Program-made: the position numbers and the translations under genes
The notes under the pieces: model-generated
What the model was told of the DNA's origin: nothing
Databases searched by the model: none
The model's input: only the letters and a program-made list of their open reading frames with translations
NCBI RefSeq assembly: GCF_000829825.1
Contig: NZ_JXSL01000022.1
Span: 124,001 to 188,000, forward strand
Direction: 5' to 3'
DNA length: 64,000 bases
Origin: Paramagnetospirillum magnetotacticum MS-1
GTDB lineage: Bacteria > Pseudomonadota > Alphaproteobacteria > Rhodospirillales > Magnetospirillaceae
Part shown: positions 50,025 through 59,524 of the stretch, piece after piece
Layout of the letters: each line of letters opens with the position of its first letter
How positions within the stretch are numbered: the first letter of the stretch is position 1

Positions 50025-51136
50025 GTGCCGCCGCTGAACAGGTCCTGGTTGAACTGGGCGAGCGCTCGTATCCCATCCATATCGGCCCTGGCCTGCTGGA
50101 CCGGGCGGGCGAACTGGTCAAGCCGAAGATGAAGGGCGGCCGTGCCCTGGTGGTGACCGACGCCAATGTGGCGCCCCACTATCTTGAACGGGTGCAAAGA
50201 AGCCTGGCCGAGGCCGGGGTGACCACCATGCACACCGTCATGCCCGCTGGCGAGCAGACCAAGGACTTCAAGCATCTGGAAGCCTTGCTGGACGCCATGC
50301 TGGAAGCGCGCTCCGAGCGCGGCATCATGGTGGTGGCCTTAGGGGGAGGCGTGGTCGGCGACCTGACCGGATTCGCTGCCGCCATCTTGCTGCGCGGCGT
50401 GGATTTCGTGCAGATCCCCACCACCTTGCTGTCCCAGGTGGACAGTTCTGTGGGCGGCAAGACCGGCATCAATACCCGCCAGGGCAAGAATCTGATCGGC
50501 GCCTTCCACCAGCCCCGGCTGGTCCTGGCCGATACCCAGGTGCTCGACACCCTGCCGCGCCGTCAGGTGCTGGCCGGTTATGCCGAGGTGGTCAAATACG
50601 GGGTGATCGACGACGAGCCGTTCTTTGCCTGGCTGGAAGCCAACGGCGCCAAGGTGATCGATGGCGATCTGGAGGCGCGGGGCTATGCCGTCGCCGCCTC
50701 GTGCCGCGCCAAGGCCCGCATCGTCGGCGCCGATGAGCGGGAAGGCGGCGTGCGGGCGCTGCTCAATCTCGGCCACACATTCGGCCATGCCCTGGAGGCC
50801 GAGACCGGCTTTTCCGACGAGATGCTGCACGGCGAGGCGGTGGCCATCGGCATGGTGATGGCGCTGCGCCTCTCGGTTCGCTTGGGTCTGGCGCCCGCCG
50901 CCGATGCCGAACGGCTGGAGCGGCACTTGACGGCTGTTGGCCTGCCCACGACCCTGCCCAAGCCCCGGCTATGGGCGGTGGACCGGCTGATCCATCACAT
51001 GTCGGGCGACAAGAAGGTCAAGGACGGCAAGGTCACCTTCGTCATGGCCAGGGGTATCGGCAAAAGCTTCCTTACCCGCGACGTTCCGGAGACCGATCTG
51101 GCCTCCATGTTGGCGGAGATGGCGGCGGGGAGGTAG
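50021..51136 (+). CDS. aroB: 3-dehydroquinate synthase
   Basis: 371 residues. NAD-binding and active-site motifs VVALGGGVVGDLTGFAAAI, PTTLLSQVDSSVGGKTGIN and the zinc-ligand region NLGHTFGHALEAE with HGEAVAIGMV. Converts DAHP to 3-dehydroquinate. Translationally coupled to aroK; 4 nt before the corC-like gene. Confidence 0.96.
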   Translation: MSAAAEQVLVELGERSYPIHIGPGLLDRAGELVKPKMKGGRALVVTDANVAPHYLERVQRSLAEAGVTTMHTVMPAGEQTKDFKHLEALLDAMLEARSERGIMVVALGGGVVGDLTGFAAAILLRGVDFVQIPTTLLSQVDSSVGGKTGINTRQGKNLIGAFHQPRLVLADTQVLDTLPRRQVLAGYAEVVKYGVIDDEPFFAWLEANGAKVIDGDLEARGYAVAASCRAKARIVGADEREGGVRALLNLGHTFGHALEAETGFSDEMLHGEAVAIGMVMALRLSVRLGLAPAADAERLERHLTAVGLPTTLPKPRLWAVDRLIHHMSGDKKVKDGKVTFVMARGIGKSFLTRDVPETDLASMLAEMAAGR

Positions 51137-51140
51137 TGTC

Positions 51141-52415
51141 ATGGATGAGAATACGCTTTCGCTGATCGCTATCATTCTCCTCCAGGCGATGTCGGCCTTC
51201 TTCGCCGGGTCGGAAACAGCCTTGACCGCCGTGTCCAAGCCGGTGATGCATCAGTTGGAGATGGACGGCTCGCGCCGGGCTCTGCTGGTCAACCGCTTGA
51301 CCGATAAGCGGGACCGCCTGATCGGTTCGCTCCTGCTCGGCAATAATATGGTCAATATCTTGGCCTCTTCCCTGGCCACTGGGGCGTTGGTCAGCATGTT
51401 CGGCGACGCTGGTATCGCCTATGCGACGGCTGGCATGACGGTCATCGTGGTGATCTTCGGTGAGGTGCTGCCCAAGACCTACGCCATCTACCACGCCAAT
51501 CGCACAGCTCTGCTGGTTGCCGCTCCGGTTACCGGCGTGGTCTGGGCGCTGACGCCTTTCGTGCGGGCCATCGAAGCTGTGGTGCGTGGCGTGTTCCGCC
51601 TGTTTGGCGCCAGCTATGCCGCTTCGGTCACCTTGGAATCCTCCATGATGGAGCTGAAAGGCGCCATCGAGGTTCATGCTGGCGAGGACGAGGTGCGCGA
51701 GGAGCGGCGCATGCTGCGCTCGATCCTGGAACTGGGTGATGTGGAAGTCGGTCAGGTGATGACCCACCGGCGCGGCGTGGTCACCGTGGATGCCGGGCTG
51801 CCTGCCCCGGAAATCCTGGAACTGGTGGTCAACTCGCCCTTTTCCCGCGTGCCCCTGTGGAAAGACGATCCTGACAATATCGTCGGCGTGGTCCATGCCA
51901 AGGATCTATTGCGCGCCCTTCGCGCCCTGGAGGGGGAGGCGGACAATCTGGACGTGGTCGAACTGGCCTCGACTCCCTGGTTCATCCCCGATTCCACCAC
52001 GCTGCTCGAACAGTTGCAGGCCTTCCGGTCGCGGCGCGAGCATTTCGCCCTGGTGGTGGATGAATACGGCACCCTGATGGGCGTGGTGACCCTGGAAGAC
52101 ATTCTGGAAGAGATCGTCGGCGACATCGTCGACGAACACGACGTGGCCGTGGCCGGGGTGCGGCCCCAGTCGGACGGGTCCTATATCGTCGATGGTTCGG
52201 TCACCATCCGCGATCTCAATCGTCAGTTCGAGTGGCGCCTGCCCGACGAAGAGGCCGCCACCATCGCCGGTCTGATCCTGCACGAAGCCCGGCAGATTCC
52301 CGATGTGGGCCAGGTGTTCCGCTTTTACGGCTTCCGCTTCGAGATCGCCCGGCGGCAACGCAACCAGATCACCTCCATCCGCGTGATGCCCCCGGCCCCG
52401 GCTGTTCAGGACTGA
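51141..52415 (+). CDS. HlyC/CorC-type protein (CNNM, CBS pair, transporter-associated domain)
   Basis: 424 residues. The N-terminal CNNM/DUF21 domain has about four membrane helices (SLIAIILLQAMSAFFAGSET, GNNMVNILASSLATG). Two CBS domains follow at ~205-330 (VGQVMTHRRGVVTVDAG; FALVVDEYGTLMGVVTLEDI), and a C-terminal CorC_HlyC domain (DGSVTIRDLNRQFEWRLPDE). Related proteins take part in Mg/Co homeostasis. It is downstream of aroB, the usual neighbourhood. No haemolysin role is implied. Confidence 0.9.
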   Translation: MDENTLSLIAIILLQAMSAFFAGSETALTAVSKPVMHQLEMDGSRRALLVNRLTDKRDRLIGSLLLGNNMVNILASSLATGALVSMFGDAGIAYATAGMTVIVVIFGEVLPKTYAIYHANRTALLVAAPVTGVVWALTPFVRAIEAVVRGVFRLFGASYAASVTLESSMMELKGAIEVHAGEDEVREERRMLRSILELGDVEVGQVMTHRRGVVTVDAGLPAPEILELVVNSPFSRVPLWKDDPDNIVGVVHAKDLLRALRALEGEADNLDVVELASTPWFIPDSTTLLEQLQAFRSRREHFALVVDEYGTLMGVVTLEDILEEIVGDIVDEHDVAVAGVRPQSDGSYIVDGSVTIRDLNRQFEWRLPDEEAATIAGLILHEARQIPDVGQVFRFYGFRFEIARRQRNQITSIRVMPPAPAVQD

Positions 52416-52450
52416 CACCAAAACCCGATGAGCGGAACTCATCTGGATTT

Positions 52451-52530
52451 GGTTAGGCCCAAGGGGCCGCGCCGCTTATGCGGCGGGAGGCAAGGGCGCC
52501 CGCGTCCGCCCGCCGATTGAGGGCGATCCA
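52451..52530 (-). repeat. Interspersed GC-rich palindromic repeat, copy B
   Basis: It shares TAGGCCCAAGGGGCCGCGCC then GCxTATGCGGCG and a GCCC-TCA end with copy A at 43871-43950. It lies between corC and phoH and is flanked by two CATCTGGATTTGG direct repeats (52440 and 52548). Confidence 0.75.
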
Positions 52531-52553
52531 GATGATCAGTTCCGATCATCTGG
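52528..52553. other. Perfect 10-bp hairpin
   Basis: CCAGATGATC, AGTTCC and GATCATCTGG. It abuts repeat copy B. There is no T-run, so it is more likely part of the repeat edge than a terminator. Confidence 0.5.
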
Positions 52554-52573
52554 ATTTGGTATGAGTGACCCCA

Positions 52574-52819
52574 TTCACATCCCGTTAACTCCACATATGG
52601 TATTACAATCGGGTGACGGGGACGATTTGTTGTCGACAAGCCGACTCCGCGTTGGTTAAGGTTTCTGCGGGCTGTAATCGCGGACGGAGGAAGCTTCGTT
52701 GATTCGCTGCTTTGACCGAGCACCGGAAGGCTTTTCCGGACAAGGGCGTCCGCCGCAGGCGGGCCGCAGCGAAGTCTGCCCCTCATCTCCAGGGTCTCTC
52801 GTGTCGAGAGGCCCTTTTT
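52574..52819 (+). ncRNA. Candidate small RNA or attenuated leader upstream of phoH
   Basis: TTCACA, 16 nt and TATGGT form a plausible promoter (52574-52601). About 200 nt of structured, ORF-poor sequence follow, ending in an intrinsic terminator GGGTCTCTCG, TGT, CGAGAGGCCC, TTTTTT (52792-52818). PhoH starts 40 nt later. This could be a free sRNA or a regulated leader. No known RNA family was recognised. Confidence 0.4.
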
Positions 52820-52858
52820 TGTTGCCCCCTTTCCTCTGCCATTTCAAAGGAGTCCCAG

Positions 52859-53596
52859 ATGGCCAAGCGCGCCACGCGGATTGCCGCGTCCAAGAATGAG
52901 CCGGTGGTAACCCTGTATCCCGACCAGGGTGGGTGGAGCCCGCTGGGCGAAGACGACCAGCATCGCGAGCAAAGCTATGTGCGCAAGGTCCGCCCCCAGG
53001 GCGACAATCAGCGCCGTCTGCTCAAGGCCATCGGCGACGGCAACCTGACCGTGGCCCTGGGACCGGCCGGAACGGGCAAGACCTATCTGGCCATCTCGGC
53101 GGCGGTGGAGGCCTTCGAGGAAGGCCGGGTGGCGCGCATCATGCTGTCGCGCCCGGCGGTGGAAGCCGGGGAATCCCTGGGCTTCCTTCCCGGTGACTTG
53201 CAAGAGAAGCTGGCGCCCTATCTGCGCCCCCTCTACGACGCTCTTTCGGACCGCCTGGGGGGCAAGCGGCTGCGCGCCCTGCTGGCCGACGGCTCCATCG
53301 AGATCGCGCCCATCGCCTATATGCGGGGACGCACGCTCAACAACGCCTTCATCGTCATCGACGAGGCGCAGAACTGCACCTATGGCCAGATCAAGATGTT
53401 GCTGACCCGGCTGGGATGGCATTCCACCATGGTCCTGACCGGCGACCCGGATCAAAGCGATTTGCTGCCCGGCATGTCGGGACTGGCCGATATCGCCGCC
53501 CGGCTTTCCGAACTGCCCGATGTGGCGGTGATCACGCTGGATGAAAAAGACATCGTCCGCCACCCGCTGGTGGCCAGCATGCTGACGGTGCTGTAG
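52859..53596 (+). CDS. PhoH-family ATPase
   Basis: 245 residues. Walker A ALGPAGTGKTYLAISAAVEA, GESLGFLPGDLQEKLAPYLRP (PhoH signature) and Walker B FIVIDEAQNCTYGQIK, with LTGDPDQSDL. A PhoH-type P-loop ATPase or putative RNA helicase whose role is unclear; the N-terminal ~40 residues are basic. Strong SD AAAGGAG. A terminator sits 40 nt before the start, so expression may depend on read-through or an unseen promoter. Confidence 0.88.
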   Translation: MAKRATRIAASKNEPVVTLYPDQGGWSPLGEDDQHREQSYVRKVRPQGDNQRRLLKAIGDGNLTVALGPAGTGKTYLAISAAVEAFEEGRVARIMLSRPAVEAGESLGFLPGDLQEKLAPYLRPLYDALSDRLGGKRLRALLADGSIEIAPIAYMRGRTLNNAFIVIDEAQNCTYGQIKMLLTRLGWHSTMVLTGDPDQSDLLPGMSGLADIAARLSELPDVAVITLDEKDIVRHPLVASMLTVL

Positions 53597-53602
53597 GCAA
53601 GA

Positions 53603-53638
53603 GGGGGGCGCGAAGGGGCTGGCCCCTTCGCGCCCCCC
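53603..53638. terminator. Perfect 16-bp GC hairpin between convergent genes
   Basis: GGGGGGCGCGAAGGGG, CTGG and CCCCTTCGCGCCCCCC. It lies between the phoH stop and the convergent extensin-like gene. There is no T-run on either side, so it may block read-through by structure alone. Confidence 0.6.
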
Positions 53639-53644
53639 GTTCTC

Positions 53645-54304
53645 TCAGATGCCGCAAAGCTTGTGCGGGCCGATATCCAGGTGCAGATGGTCGGCGTGCA
53701 GGGCGTTGTGGTTGGGTGTGAGCACCACGTTGAAGTGCTCGCACGAGGCGCGCGCCACCGCTTGCAGGAATTCGCTTTTCTTGCCAGCGCCGCGCCAATC
53801 CTTCTTCACCGAGATCATGGTGCCGTCGGCCAGTTCGAAGCCGCCCACGTCGATGGCCTGGCCCTTGCCGTGTTCCGACAGACGGCCGCCGCGGCTGCCT
53901 GAATCGGCGGTGGCCACATTGGTTTCTGTGCGGCGCGTGCGGCAGTTATAGGTGCCCATGTGGTGAAGCTTGGCGACGCGTTGCCCCAGGATGCGCTGGG
54001 CGGCGGCCTGAACCACCTGGGTCTCGAAGCGGTCGACGGTGCGCGCCATGGAACACGACATCACGCCGGGCCGGTTCCAGGAGGCTTGAGAATCGGCGGT
54101 CACCTTGACCGGATTGGCGACGGAACACGATCCCGGCGTGCCGAACGGCGCCTGGGTCTCAAAGGCGACGCGGTGATCGCGCAGATCCTTCAGACAGGCG
54201 GAATCGGGATCGAGAATGGGAGGCGGCGCGGGCCGCGGTGGCGGCGATGAGCAGGCGCCGACCAAGAGCAGGGCAAGGATTGAAACAGTAAGACGATGGG
54301 GCAA
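53645..54304 (-). CDS. Extensin-like family lipoprotein, LAS-type metallopeptidase fold
   Basis: 219 residues. A TTG start gives MPHRLTVSILALLLVGAC, a lipobox with Cys18, and a Pro-rich linker. The extensin-like C-terminal domain shows SEHGKGQAIDVGGFELADG and LHADHLHLDIGPHKLC. The spaced His/Asp residues (H..D, HxDH..H) are those of zinc LAS peptidases such as D-Ala-D-Ala carboxypeptidases, suggesting a cell-wall role (inference). The weak TTG start lacks a clear SD. Confidence 0.78.
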   Translation of the reverse strand: MPHRLTVSILALLLVGACSSPPPRPAPPPILDPDSACLKDLRDHRVAFETQAPFGTPGSCSVANPVKVTADSQASWNRPGVMSCSMARTVDRFETQVVQAAAQRILGQRVAKLHHMGTYNCRTRRTETNVATADSGSRGGRLSEHGKGQAIDVGGFELADGTMISVKKDWRGAGKKSEFLQAVARASCEHFNVVLTPNHNALHADHLHLDIGPHKLCGI

Positions 54305-54524
54305 GGTCGCGCACCGGCAAGACCAGAATTGGAATATCTAGCGGAATTCTGGGCTGAATGTCACGAAATATCGGGTGCATTCAAAATCAGGGCGCTGAAT
54401 ATTAATAAGAGGTTAACCGCGTGCCGTCCCGTGCTCAACGCAGACGCGCATCGCGCCGGATATCCAATTTGGGATGGCTATGCTATCCTTATTGTCCGTA
54501 TTGCCGGACTGGAGGGAGCTGACC

Positions 54525-54905
54525 ATGACCTTGCGAATCGCGTCAATTATGGCTGGGGCGTTGGCTCTGCTTGCCGCCGGGGGCGCCTCGGCCAAGGAAC
54601 CGCCGGTCAGCTTTGCCGAGGATATTCTGCCCATTCTTCAGGTTCGTTGTTCCGTTTGCCATCAGAAGGGCGCCGAGGGCTTTGAGAAGAGCGGGTTCGA
54701 CCTGACCAGTTATGAGGGCCTGATGAAGGGCACCAAGTTCGGGCCCATGGTGGTTGCTGGCGATCCGACGACCAGCAATCTGATGGTTCTGATCGACGGC
54801 CGCGCCGACAAGTCCATCCAGATGCCCCACGGCAAGAAGAAGCTGACCTCTTGCGACCGCGACCTTATCCGGCGCTGGATCAAGCAGGGCGCCCAGAACA
54901 ACTGA
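54525..54905 (+). CDS. Small exported c-type cytochrome, planctomycete-type domain
   Basis: 126 residues. Signal peptide MTLRIASIMAGALALLAAGGASA, then EDILPILQVRCSVCHQKG with the haem motif CSVCH and DLIRRWIKQGAQNN at the end, matching the PSCyt1-like domain. The axial Met is probably one of those in MPHGKKK or SNLMVL. Periplasmic electron carrier of unknown partner. Good SD GGAGGGAG. A longer frame beginning at 54474 is not used. Confidence 0.83.
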   Translation: MTLRIASIMAGALALLAAGGASAKEPPVSFAEDILPILQVRCSVCHQKGAEGFEKSGFDLTSYEGLMKGTKFGPMVVAGDPTTSNLMVLIDGRADKSIQMPHGKKKLTSCDRDLIRRWIKQGAQNN

Positions 54906-54914
54906 CGGGCGGGC

Positions 54915-54945
54915 AAAACCGCCGCCCGCCGCGGGCGGCGGTTTT
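54915..54945. terminator. Bidirectional terminator
   Basis: AAAACCGCCGCCCG, CCG and CGGGCGGCGGTTTT, with A and T tracts built into the stem. It lies between the convergent cytochrome and YbjQ genes. Confidence 0.8.
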
Positions 54946-54953
54946 GAACGGGC

Positions 54954-55277
54954 TCAGCCCAGCTTGACCGCCGTGCCGTTGGCCGAGACGATCAGCATGG
55001 TCTTGCCGTCGCCGCCGATGGTCTCGTAATCCAGGTCAACCGCAACCACCGCGTCGGCGCCCAGTTGGGCGGCCTGGGCCGTAAGATCGCCCAGGGCGGC
55101 CTCCTTGGCCTCGCGCAGGATGTTTTCGTAAGAGCCCGATCGGCCGCCGACGATGTCGCGCACGCTGGCCAGCATGTCGCGGAAGATATTGGTGCCCATG
55201 ACGGCGTTGCCGCAGACGATGCCCAGATAGGCGGTGATGCGCTTGTCCTCGACGGAATCGGTGGTGGTGATGATCAT
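54954..55277 (-). CDS. YbjQ/UPF0145 family protein
   Basis: 107 residues. [40 protein letters not shown] and [19 protein letters not shown] are the YbjQ hallmark, a pentameric small protein of unknown function. The ATG at 55277 follows GAGG; a Met one codon earlier is equally possible. Divergent from mog, with 70 nt between them. Confidence 0.88.
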   Translation of the reverse strand: MIITTTDSVEDKRITAYLGIVCGNAVMGTNIFRDMLASVRDIVGGRSGSYENILREAKEAALGDLTAQAAQLGADAVVAVDLDYETIGGDGKTMLIVSANGTAVKLG

Positions 55278-55350
55278 CATTGCCTCGTGCTCTTGACCGC
55301 TTAGGCCGAGGTCATCACACTCCATCTCCCTTTGCCAGGAGAAAACCGCC

Positions 55351-55887
55351 ATGACCGATCAGCCCGTCGCCATCGGGGTCGTCACCATCTCTGACCGCGC
55401 CAGCCGGGGGGTCTATGAGGACAAGGGCGGCCCGGCCATCATTGCCGAGATGAACCGCTTTCTGTCCACGCCCTGGCGGCCGGTGGCGCGCGTCGTCGAG
55501 GACGAGCAGGCGTTGATCGAGGCGACCTTGAAGGAACTGGCCGATGTGGAGGGCTGCTCCCTGATCGTCACCACGGGGGGCACCGGCCCGGCGCCCCGCG
55601 ATGTGACGCCCGAGGCTACCGAAGCGGTCTGCGACAAGATGATGCCGGGTTTTGGCGAACTGATGCGCGCCGAGAGCCTGAAGGTGGTCCCCACCGCCAT
55701 CCTGTCGCGCCAGACGGCGGGAATCCGTGGGAGGAGCCTGATCATCAACCTTCCGGGCAAGCCCTCGGCCATCGCCGATTGCCTGAATGCGGTGATGGCC
55801 GCGGTGCCCTATTGCATCGATCTGATCGGCGGCGCCTTCATCGACACCAATCCGGCGGTTTGCAAGGCCTTCCGGCCCAAGAAATAG
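55351..55887 (+). CDS. mog: Molybdopterin adenylyltransferase
   Basis: 178 residues. [40 protein letters not shown] and [20 protein letters not shown] are typical of MogA. Adenylylates molybdopterin before metal insertion by MoeA. SD CAGGAG. No other molybdenum gene is adjacent. Its 3' side faces a copy of the two-hairpin element belonging to the convergent kinase gene. Confidence 0.92.
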   Translation: MTDQPVAIGVVTISDRASRGVYEDKGGPAIIAEMNRFLSTPWRPVARVVEDEQALIEATLKELADVEGCSLIVTTGGTGPAPRDVTPEATEAVCDKMMPGFGELMRAESLKVVPTAILSRQTAGIRGRSLIINLPGKPSAIADCLNAVMAAVPYCIDLIGGAFIDTNPAVCKAFRPKK

Positions 55888-55892
55888 AACAT

Positions 55893-55994
55893 AAAGAGTC
55901 GGAAAGCGGGCGCCGGGCCGCCCCAATCCCGCTTTTCTCCGTATTTTCGTCTCGGGAAAAGTACACTGAGGCGAAGCCGAAGGACTTTTCCCGA
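55893..55994 (-). repeat. Two-hairpin 3'-end element, copy 3
   Basis: On the minus strand, hairpin I is TCGGGAAAAGT / ACTTTTCCCGA (55952-55994), enclosing CCTTCGGC..GCCTCAGTGT. Hairpin II is AAAGCGGG / CCCGCTTT (55903-55935) with a loop ATTGGGGCGGCCCGGCG, then a T-rich tail. It begins 4 nt after the kinase stop in sense orientation. Confidence 0.85.
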
Positions 55995-55998
55995 AGGT

Positions 55999-57618
55999 CT
56001 AAGCCGGGAAGGTGACCGACACCACCGTTCCCTCGTCCACGAAGATGTGGGAGCGCCCGCCCAACTGGCGCGACAGGGCGCGGATCAGGCCGATGCCGAT
56101 GCCACGGCCCGGCTTGTCGGGCATGCCGACCCCGTTGTCGCGGACCGTGAAGTGCCATTCGCCCGCTTCGCGCATCAGGGTGATCCAGATGGTGCCGCGC
56201 CGCCCGTCGGAAAAGGCGTGCTTCATGGCGTTGGACAAAACCTCGTTGGCCAGCATGCCGAGCGGCACGGCGCGCTCCAGATCAAGGATTCCTTCCACCT
56301 CGACCTCGACGGTGACGCCGCCCGGCGACGAGGAATAAGACCCGGCCAGAGCCTCGGCCAGCTTGCCGAAATAGGTGCCCAAATCCACATTGGAGGCTAG
56401 ATTGCGTTCGTAAAGGGTCTGGTGCACCAGACCCATGGAATGGATGCGGTCCAGCGCGTCCTTCAGCGTCGCCTTCACCTTCTCGTCGGTGACGTGCAAT
56501 GACTGCATGGTCAGCAGGCTGGAAATGACCTGAAGATTGTTCTTCACCCGGTGGTGGACTTCCTGGAAGAGAACGTCCTTTTCCGTCAGGGCATTGGTCA
56601 GCTCACGGGTGCGGCGTTCGCCTGTGGTCAGCAGCCGCGCCTCGTGCCGCAGGCTTTCGCTGGTGATGGCCGCCAGGATCAGCATCAGCGCCATGGCCGT
56701 GACGAACAACAGGGCATTGCGCCGGCTGCGGATTTCCCATTCGCGGAAAACCGCCTCGATGGGCGTGCCCGAGGCGACAACCATCTCCATATCCGTGAGA
56801 TTGCGGAACGCCACCAGCCGCTCGATACCGTCCACGACCGAGGTGGACCGGAATACGCCAGCCTGTTCCCGGGCGAAATCGGTGAATGGCGCCTTGGTGG
56901 TGTCGAAGCGGGTAAAGGTGGCCTCGGGCAGGGGATAGCGGGCCACCAGGCCGCCATCCGTGTGCGAGACCAGGAAGATGGATCGCGGCTCGGGCTGCAT
57001 GTCGCGATAAAAGCCGATGAAGTAGTCGGTGTTGATGGCGATCTCCGCCACGCCCCGGGGCCGCCCCCCGCCGCCGGGAATGGCCCGGCTGAAGATGATG
57101 ACCCGTCCCTGGTCTCCGCGTCCGGGCACCACGGCACTCATCACCGTGTGGTCCGGGCGCTTCATGGCGCGGGTGAAATAGTCGCGCTGAATCGCATTGG
57201 CGGCAAACAGGCCCAGGCGGTCGATGGCCAGAACAGGGTCTCCGCGTTCGTCGTGAATGGCGGCGCCGACGCCGTGGGGCAGGCTGGTCAGGAGATTATC
57301 CAGCCACTCCCGATCCTTGCCCGAGGCTCTGAGATCCGCCAGCGGCCGATCGCCCAGATGGGCGATGACGGTGCCCAGATGGGCGTGGCTGGCGCCATGG
57401 GCCGCGCGCGTATGGGATTCCACCAGACGGGCCGACAGGCGGAGATTGGTGCTCCAATCGGCCAGGGTCGCCTGATAATCGAACCAGGTCAGGGTCGCCA
57501 GTCCGGCTATGCCGCCCAGTACCGCGATGGCGATGATCAGGGCCAGCAGCAGCCGGGGACGCGGCAATCGCGACGGCCGGGCGGCATCAGGCTCCTTTTC
57601 CCCGTAGCCGCCAGCCAT
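55999..57618 (-). CDS. Sensor histidine kinase, HisKA_2 family
   Basis: 539 residues. TM1 ~30-50, a periplasmic Cache-like sensor at ~55-290 (ANAIQRDYFTRAMKRPDHTV; INTDYFIGFYRDMQPEPRSI), TM2 ~300-322, then a DHp domain with VLFQEVHHRVKNNLQVISSL and HATPase_c motifs (LANEVLSNAMKHAF, DNGVGMPDKPGRGIGIGLI). HisKA_2 kinases often act in stress or light signalling with atypical regulators; no response regulator is adjacent. Ligand unknown. 2 nt after cobT, so they may share a transcript. Confidence 0.88.
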   Translation of the reverse strand: MAGGYGEKEPDAARPSRLPRPRLLLALIIAIAVLGGIAGLATLTWFDYQATLADWSTNLRLSARLVESHTRAAHGASHAHLGTVIAHLGDRPLADLRASGKDREWLDNLLTSLPHGVGAAIHDERGDPVLAIDRLGLFAANAIQRDYFTRAMKRPDHTVMSAVVPGRGDQGRVIIFSRAIPGGGGRPRGVAEIAINTDYFIGFYRDMQPEPRSIFLVSHTDGGLVARYPLPEATFTRFDTTKAPFTDFAREQAGVFRSTSVVDGIERLVAFRNLTDMEMVVASGTPIEAVFREWEIRSRRNALLFVTAMALMLILAAITSESLRHEARLLTTGERRTRELTNALTEKDVLFQEVHHRVKNNLQVISSLLTMQSLHVTDEKVKATLKDALDRIHSMGLVHQTLYERNLASNVDLGTYFGKLAEALAGSYSSSPGGVTVEVEVEGILDLERAVPLGMLANEVLSNAMKHAFSDGRRGTIWITLMREAGEWHFTVRDNGVGMPDKPGRGIGIGLIRALSRQLGGRSHIFVDEGTVVSVTFPA

Positions 57619-57620
57619 GC

Positions 57621-59510
57621 TCACCTCATCCGGCGGCGGCCGCCCGCAGGCTCGGCCTCGTCATCGAACAGGGAGGTCAGCTGGCGCATCATGGTGCCGC
57701 CCAGTTCCTCGGCATCCATGATGGTGACGGCGCGGCGGTAATAGCGGGTGACGTCGTGGCCGATGCCGATGGCCACCAGTTCCACCGGCGAGCGGTTCTC
57801 GATGAAGGCGATGACGTCGCGCAGATGCTTTTCCAAAGTATTGCCGGGATTGGCCGACAAAGTGGAATCGTCCACCGGCGCGCCGTCCGAAATGACCATC
57901 AGGATGCGGCGCTGTTCCGAGCGCGAGATCAGGCGGTCATGGGCCCATAACAAGGCCTCGCCGTCGATATTCTCCTTCAAGATGCCTTCTCTGAGCATCA
58001 GGCCCAGATTGCGGCGCACGCGGCGCCACGGCGCGTCGGCGGCCTTGTAGACGATGTGGCGCAGATCGTTGAGGCGGCCGGGATTGGTGGGCTTGCCCTC
58101 GGCCTGCCACTTCTCGCGCGCACTTCCGCCCTTCCAGGCCCGTGTGGTGAAGCCCAGCACCTCAACCTTGACGCCGCAGCGTTCCAGGGTGCGGGCTAAG
58201 ATATCGGCGCTCATGGCGGCCACGGTGATGGGCCGGCCGCGCATGGAACCGGAATTGTCAATGAGCAGGCTGACCACCGTATCGCGGAAATTGGTTTCCT
58301 TCTCGATCTTGAAGGACAGCGAGTGCATGGGATTGGCGACGATGCGGGCCAGACGCCCGGTGTCGAGCATACCCTCCTCCAGGTCGAAATCCCAATTGCG
58401 GGTCTGCTGGGCCATCAGCTTGCGCTGCAGGCGGTTGGCCAGTTTGGCCACCACGCCTTGCAGATGGGAAAGCTGCTGGTCCAACTGTCGGCGCAGGCGG
58501 TTCAGCTCTTCGGGTTCGCACAGATCCTCGGCGGTGACGATCTGGTCGTACTGGGTGGTGTAGGGCTTATAGGGCTGGTCCTGAAAGGCGCGCGAATTGG
58601 ACAGCTGCTCTTGGGCTTGCTTGGACGGGCCGCCCGGTTCCTCGGTGCCCGAGCCGGTCAGCATCATTTCCTCACCGGAATCGCTGCCTTCGTCCTCGCC
58701 GCTGCCCTCGGAAGAGCCCGGAGCCTGGGTGTCGCCCTCCTGCTGCGGGCCCTGGCCCTCCTGCTCGCCTTCCTTTTCCTGGCCAGCGCCCTGGGCGTCC
58801 TGTTCCTGGCTGCTTTGCTCGGAATTTTCGGAATCCTCGGCTTCGGAGGCCTGATCGGTTCCGAAATCCAGGTCGCTCAGAAGTTTGTGCAGCCCCTTGG
58901 CGAAGGCCTCCTGATCGCGCAGCAGGTCCTTGAGGCTGTCCAGCGTGGGACCGGCCTTGGCCTTGACCTCGTCGCGCCACAGATCCACGGCCGTCCTGGC
59001 CGATGGCGGCGGCTCCAGCCCGGCGAAGATCTCGCGGGCGATCAGGCGCATGGCGTCGGCCAGGGGCACCTGTTCGCGCCTGACGGCACGGTCCAGGCCT
59101 TCGGCGCGGGCCTTGACCTCCAGCACTTCGGCGATATTGAGGGCGGCGCCGGGCATCAGCCGCGCCCCCAGGGCCTCGACGCGGGCCTGCTCGACCATGT
59201 CGTAGATCTTGCGGGCGTCGGGCAGCTGCGGCATGCGCCGCACATGCACCGTGTCGTCGTGATAACGCAATCTCAGCGCGATGGCGTCGGCGGTGCCGCG
59301 CAACCGGGCCAGATCGGCGGGCAGGATGGTCCGCGGCGGCGCGGGCAGCCGGATCTCGGTGCCGCGCACGCTGCCGTTTCCGGCGGCAAAGCCCACATCC
59401 AGATCATTATGGCCCGACATGGCCTTCAGCGTGGCGGCGGTGGTGCGGCGGATGGTGTCGCCGATGCTTTCGCCCCTGCCGCCGTCCAAGGCCTTCGCGT
59501 TCTGTGACAC
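57621..59510 (-). CDS. cobT: Cobaltochelatase subunit CobT
   Basis: 629 residues. The N-terminal half contains [21 protein letters not shown] very acidic, Gln/Glu/Gly/Ser-rich linker at ~225-300 follows, then a C-terminal VWA domain with [20 protein letters not shown] and [10 protein letters not shown]. CobT forms the chaperone-like AAA+ complex with CobS that helps CobN insert cobalt in the aerobic B12 pathway. The GTG start ([10 protein letters not shown]) gives the normal length. cobN is not in the window. Confidence 0.92.
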   Translation of the reverse strand: MSQNAKALDGGRGESIGDTIRRTTAATLKAMSGHNDLDVGFAAGNGSVRGTEIRLPAPPRTILPADLARLRGTADAIALRLRYHDDTVHVRRMPQLPDARKIYDMVEQARVEALGARLMPGAALNIAEVLEVKARAEGLDRAVRREQVPLADAMRLIAREIFAGLEPPPSARTAVDLWRDEVKAKAGPTLDSLKDLLRDQEAFAKGLHKLLSDLDFGTDQASEAEDSENSEQSSQEQDAQGAGQEKEGEQEGQGPQQEGDTQAPGSSEGSGEDEGSDSGEEMMLTGSGTEEPGGPSKQAQEQLSNSRAFQDQPYKPYTTQYDQIVTAEDLCEPEELNRLRRQLDQQLSHLQGVVAKLANRLQRKLMAQQTRNWDFDLEEGMLDTGRLARIVANPMHSLSFKIEKETNFRDTVVSLLIDNSGSMRGRPITVAAMSADILARTLERCGVKVEVLGFTTRAWKGGSAREKWQAEGKPTNPGRLNDLRHIVYKAADAPWRRVRRNLGLMLREGILKENIDGEALLWAHDRLISRSEQRRILMVISDGAPVDDSTLSANPGNTLEKHLRDVIAFIENRSPVELVAIGIGHDVTRYYRRAVTIMDAEELGGTMMRQLTSLFDDEAEPAGGRRRMR

Positions 59511-59524
59511 TATCCGGTCCGCCC

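Noticed and set aside
52608-52819. 4.5S, 6S or tmRNA at the phoH-upstream unit
   Set aside because: None of the conserved sequences of these RNAs (SRP tetraloop region, tRNA-like ends, 6S bubble) is recognisable.
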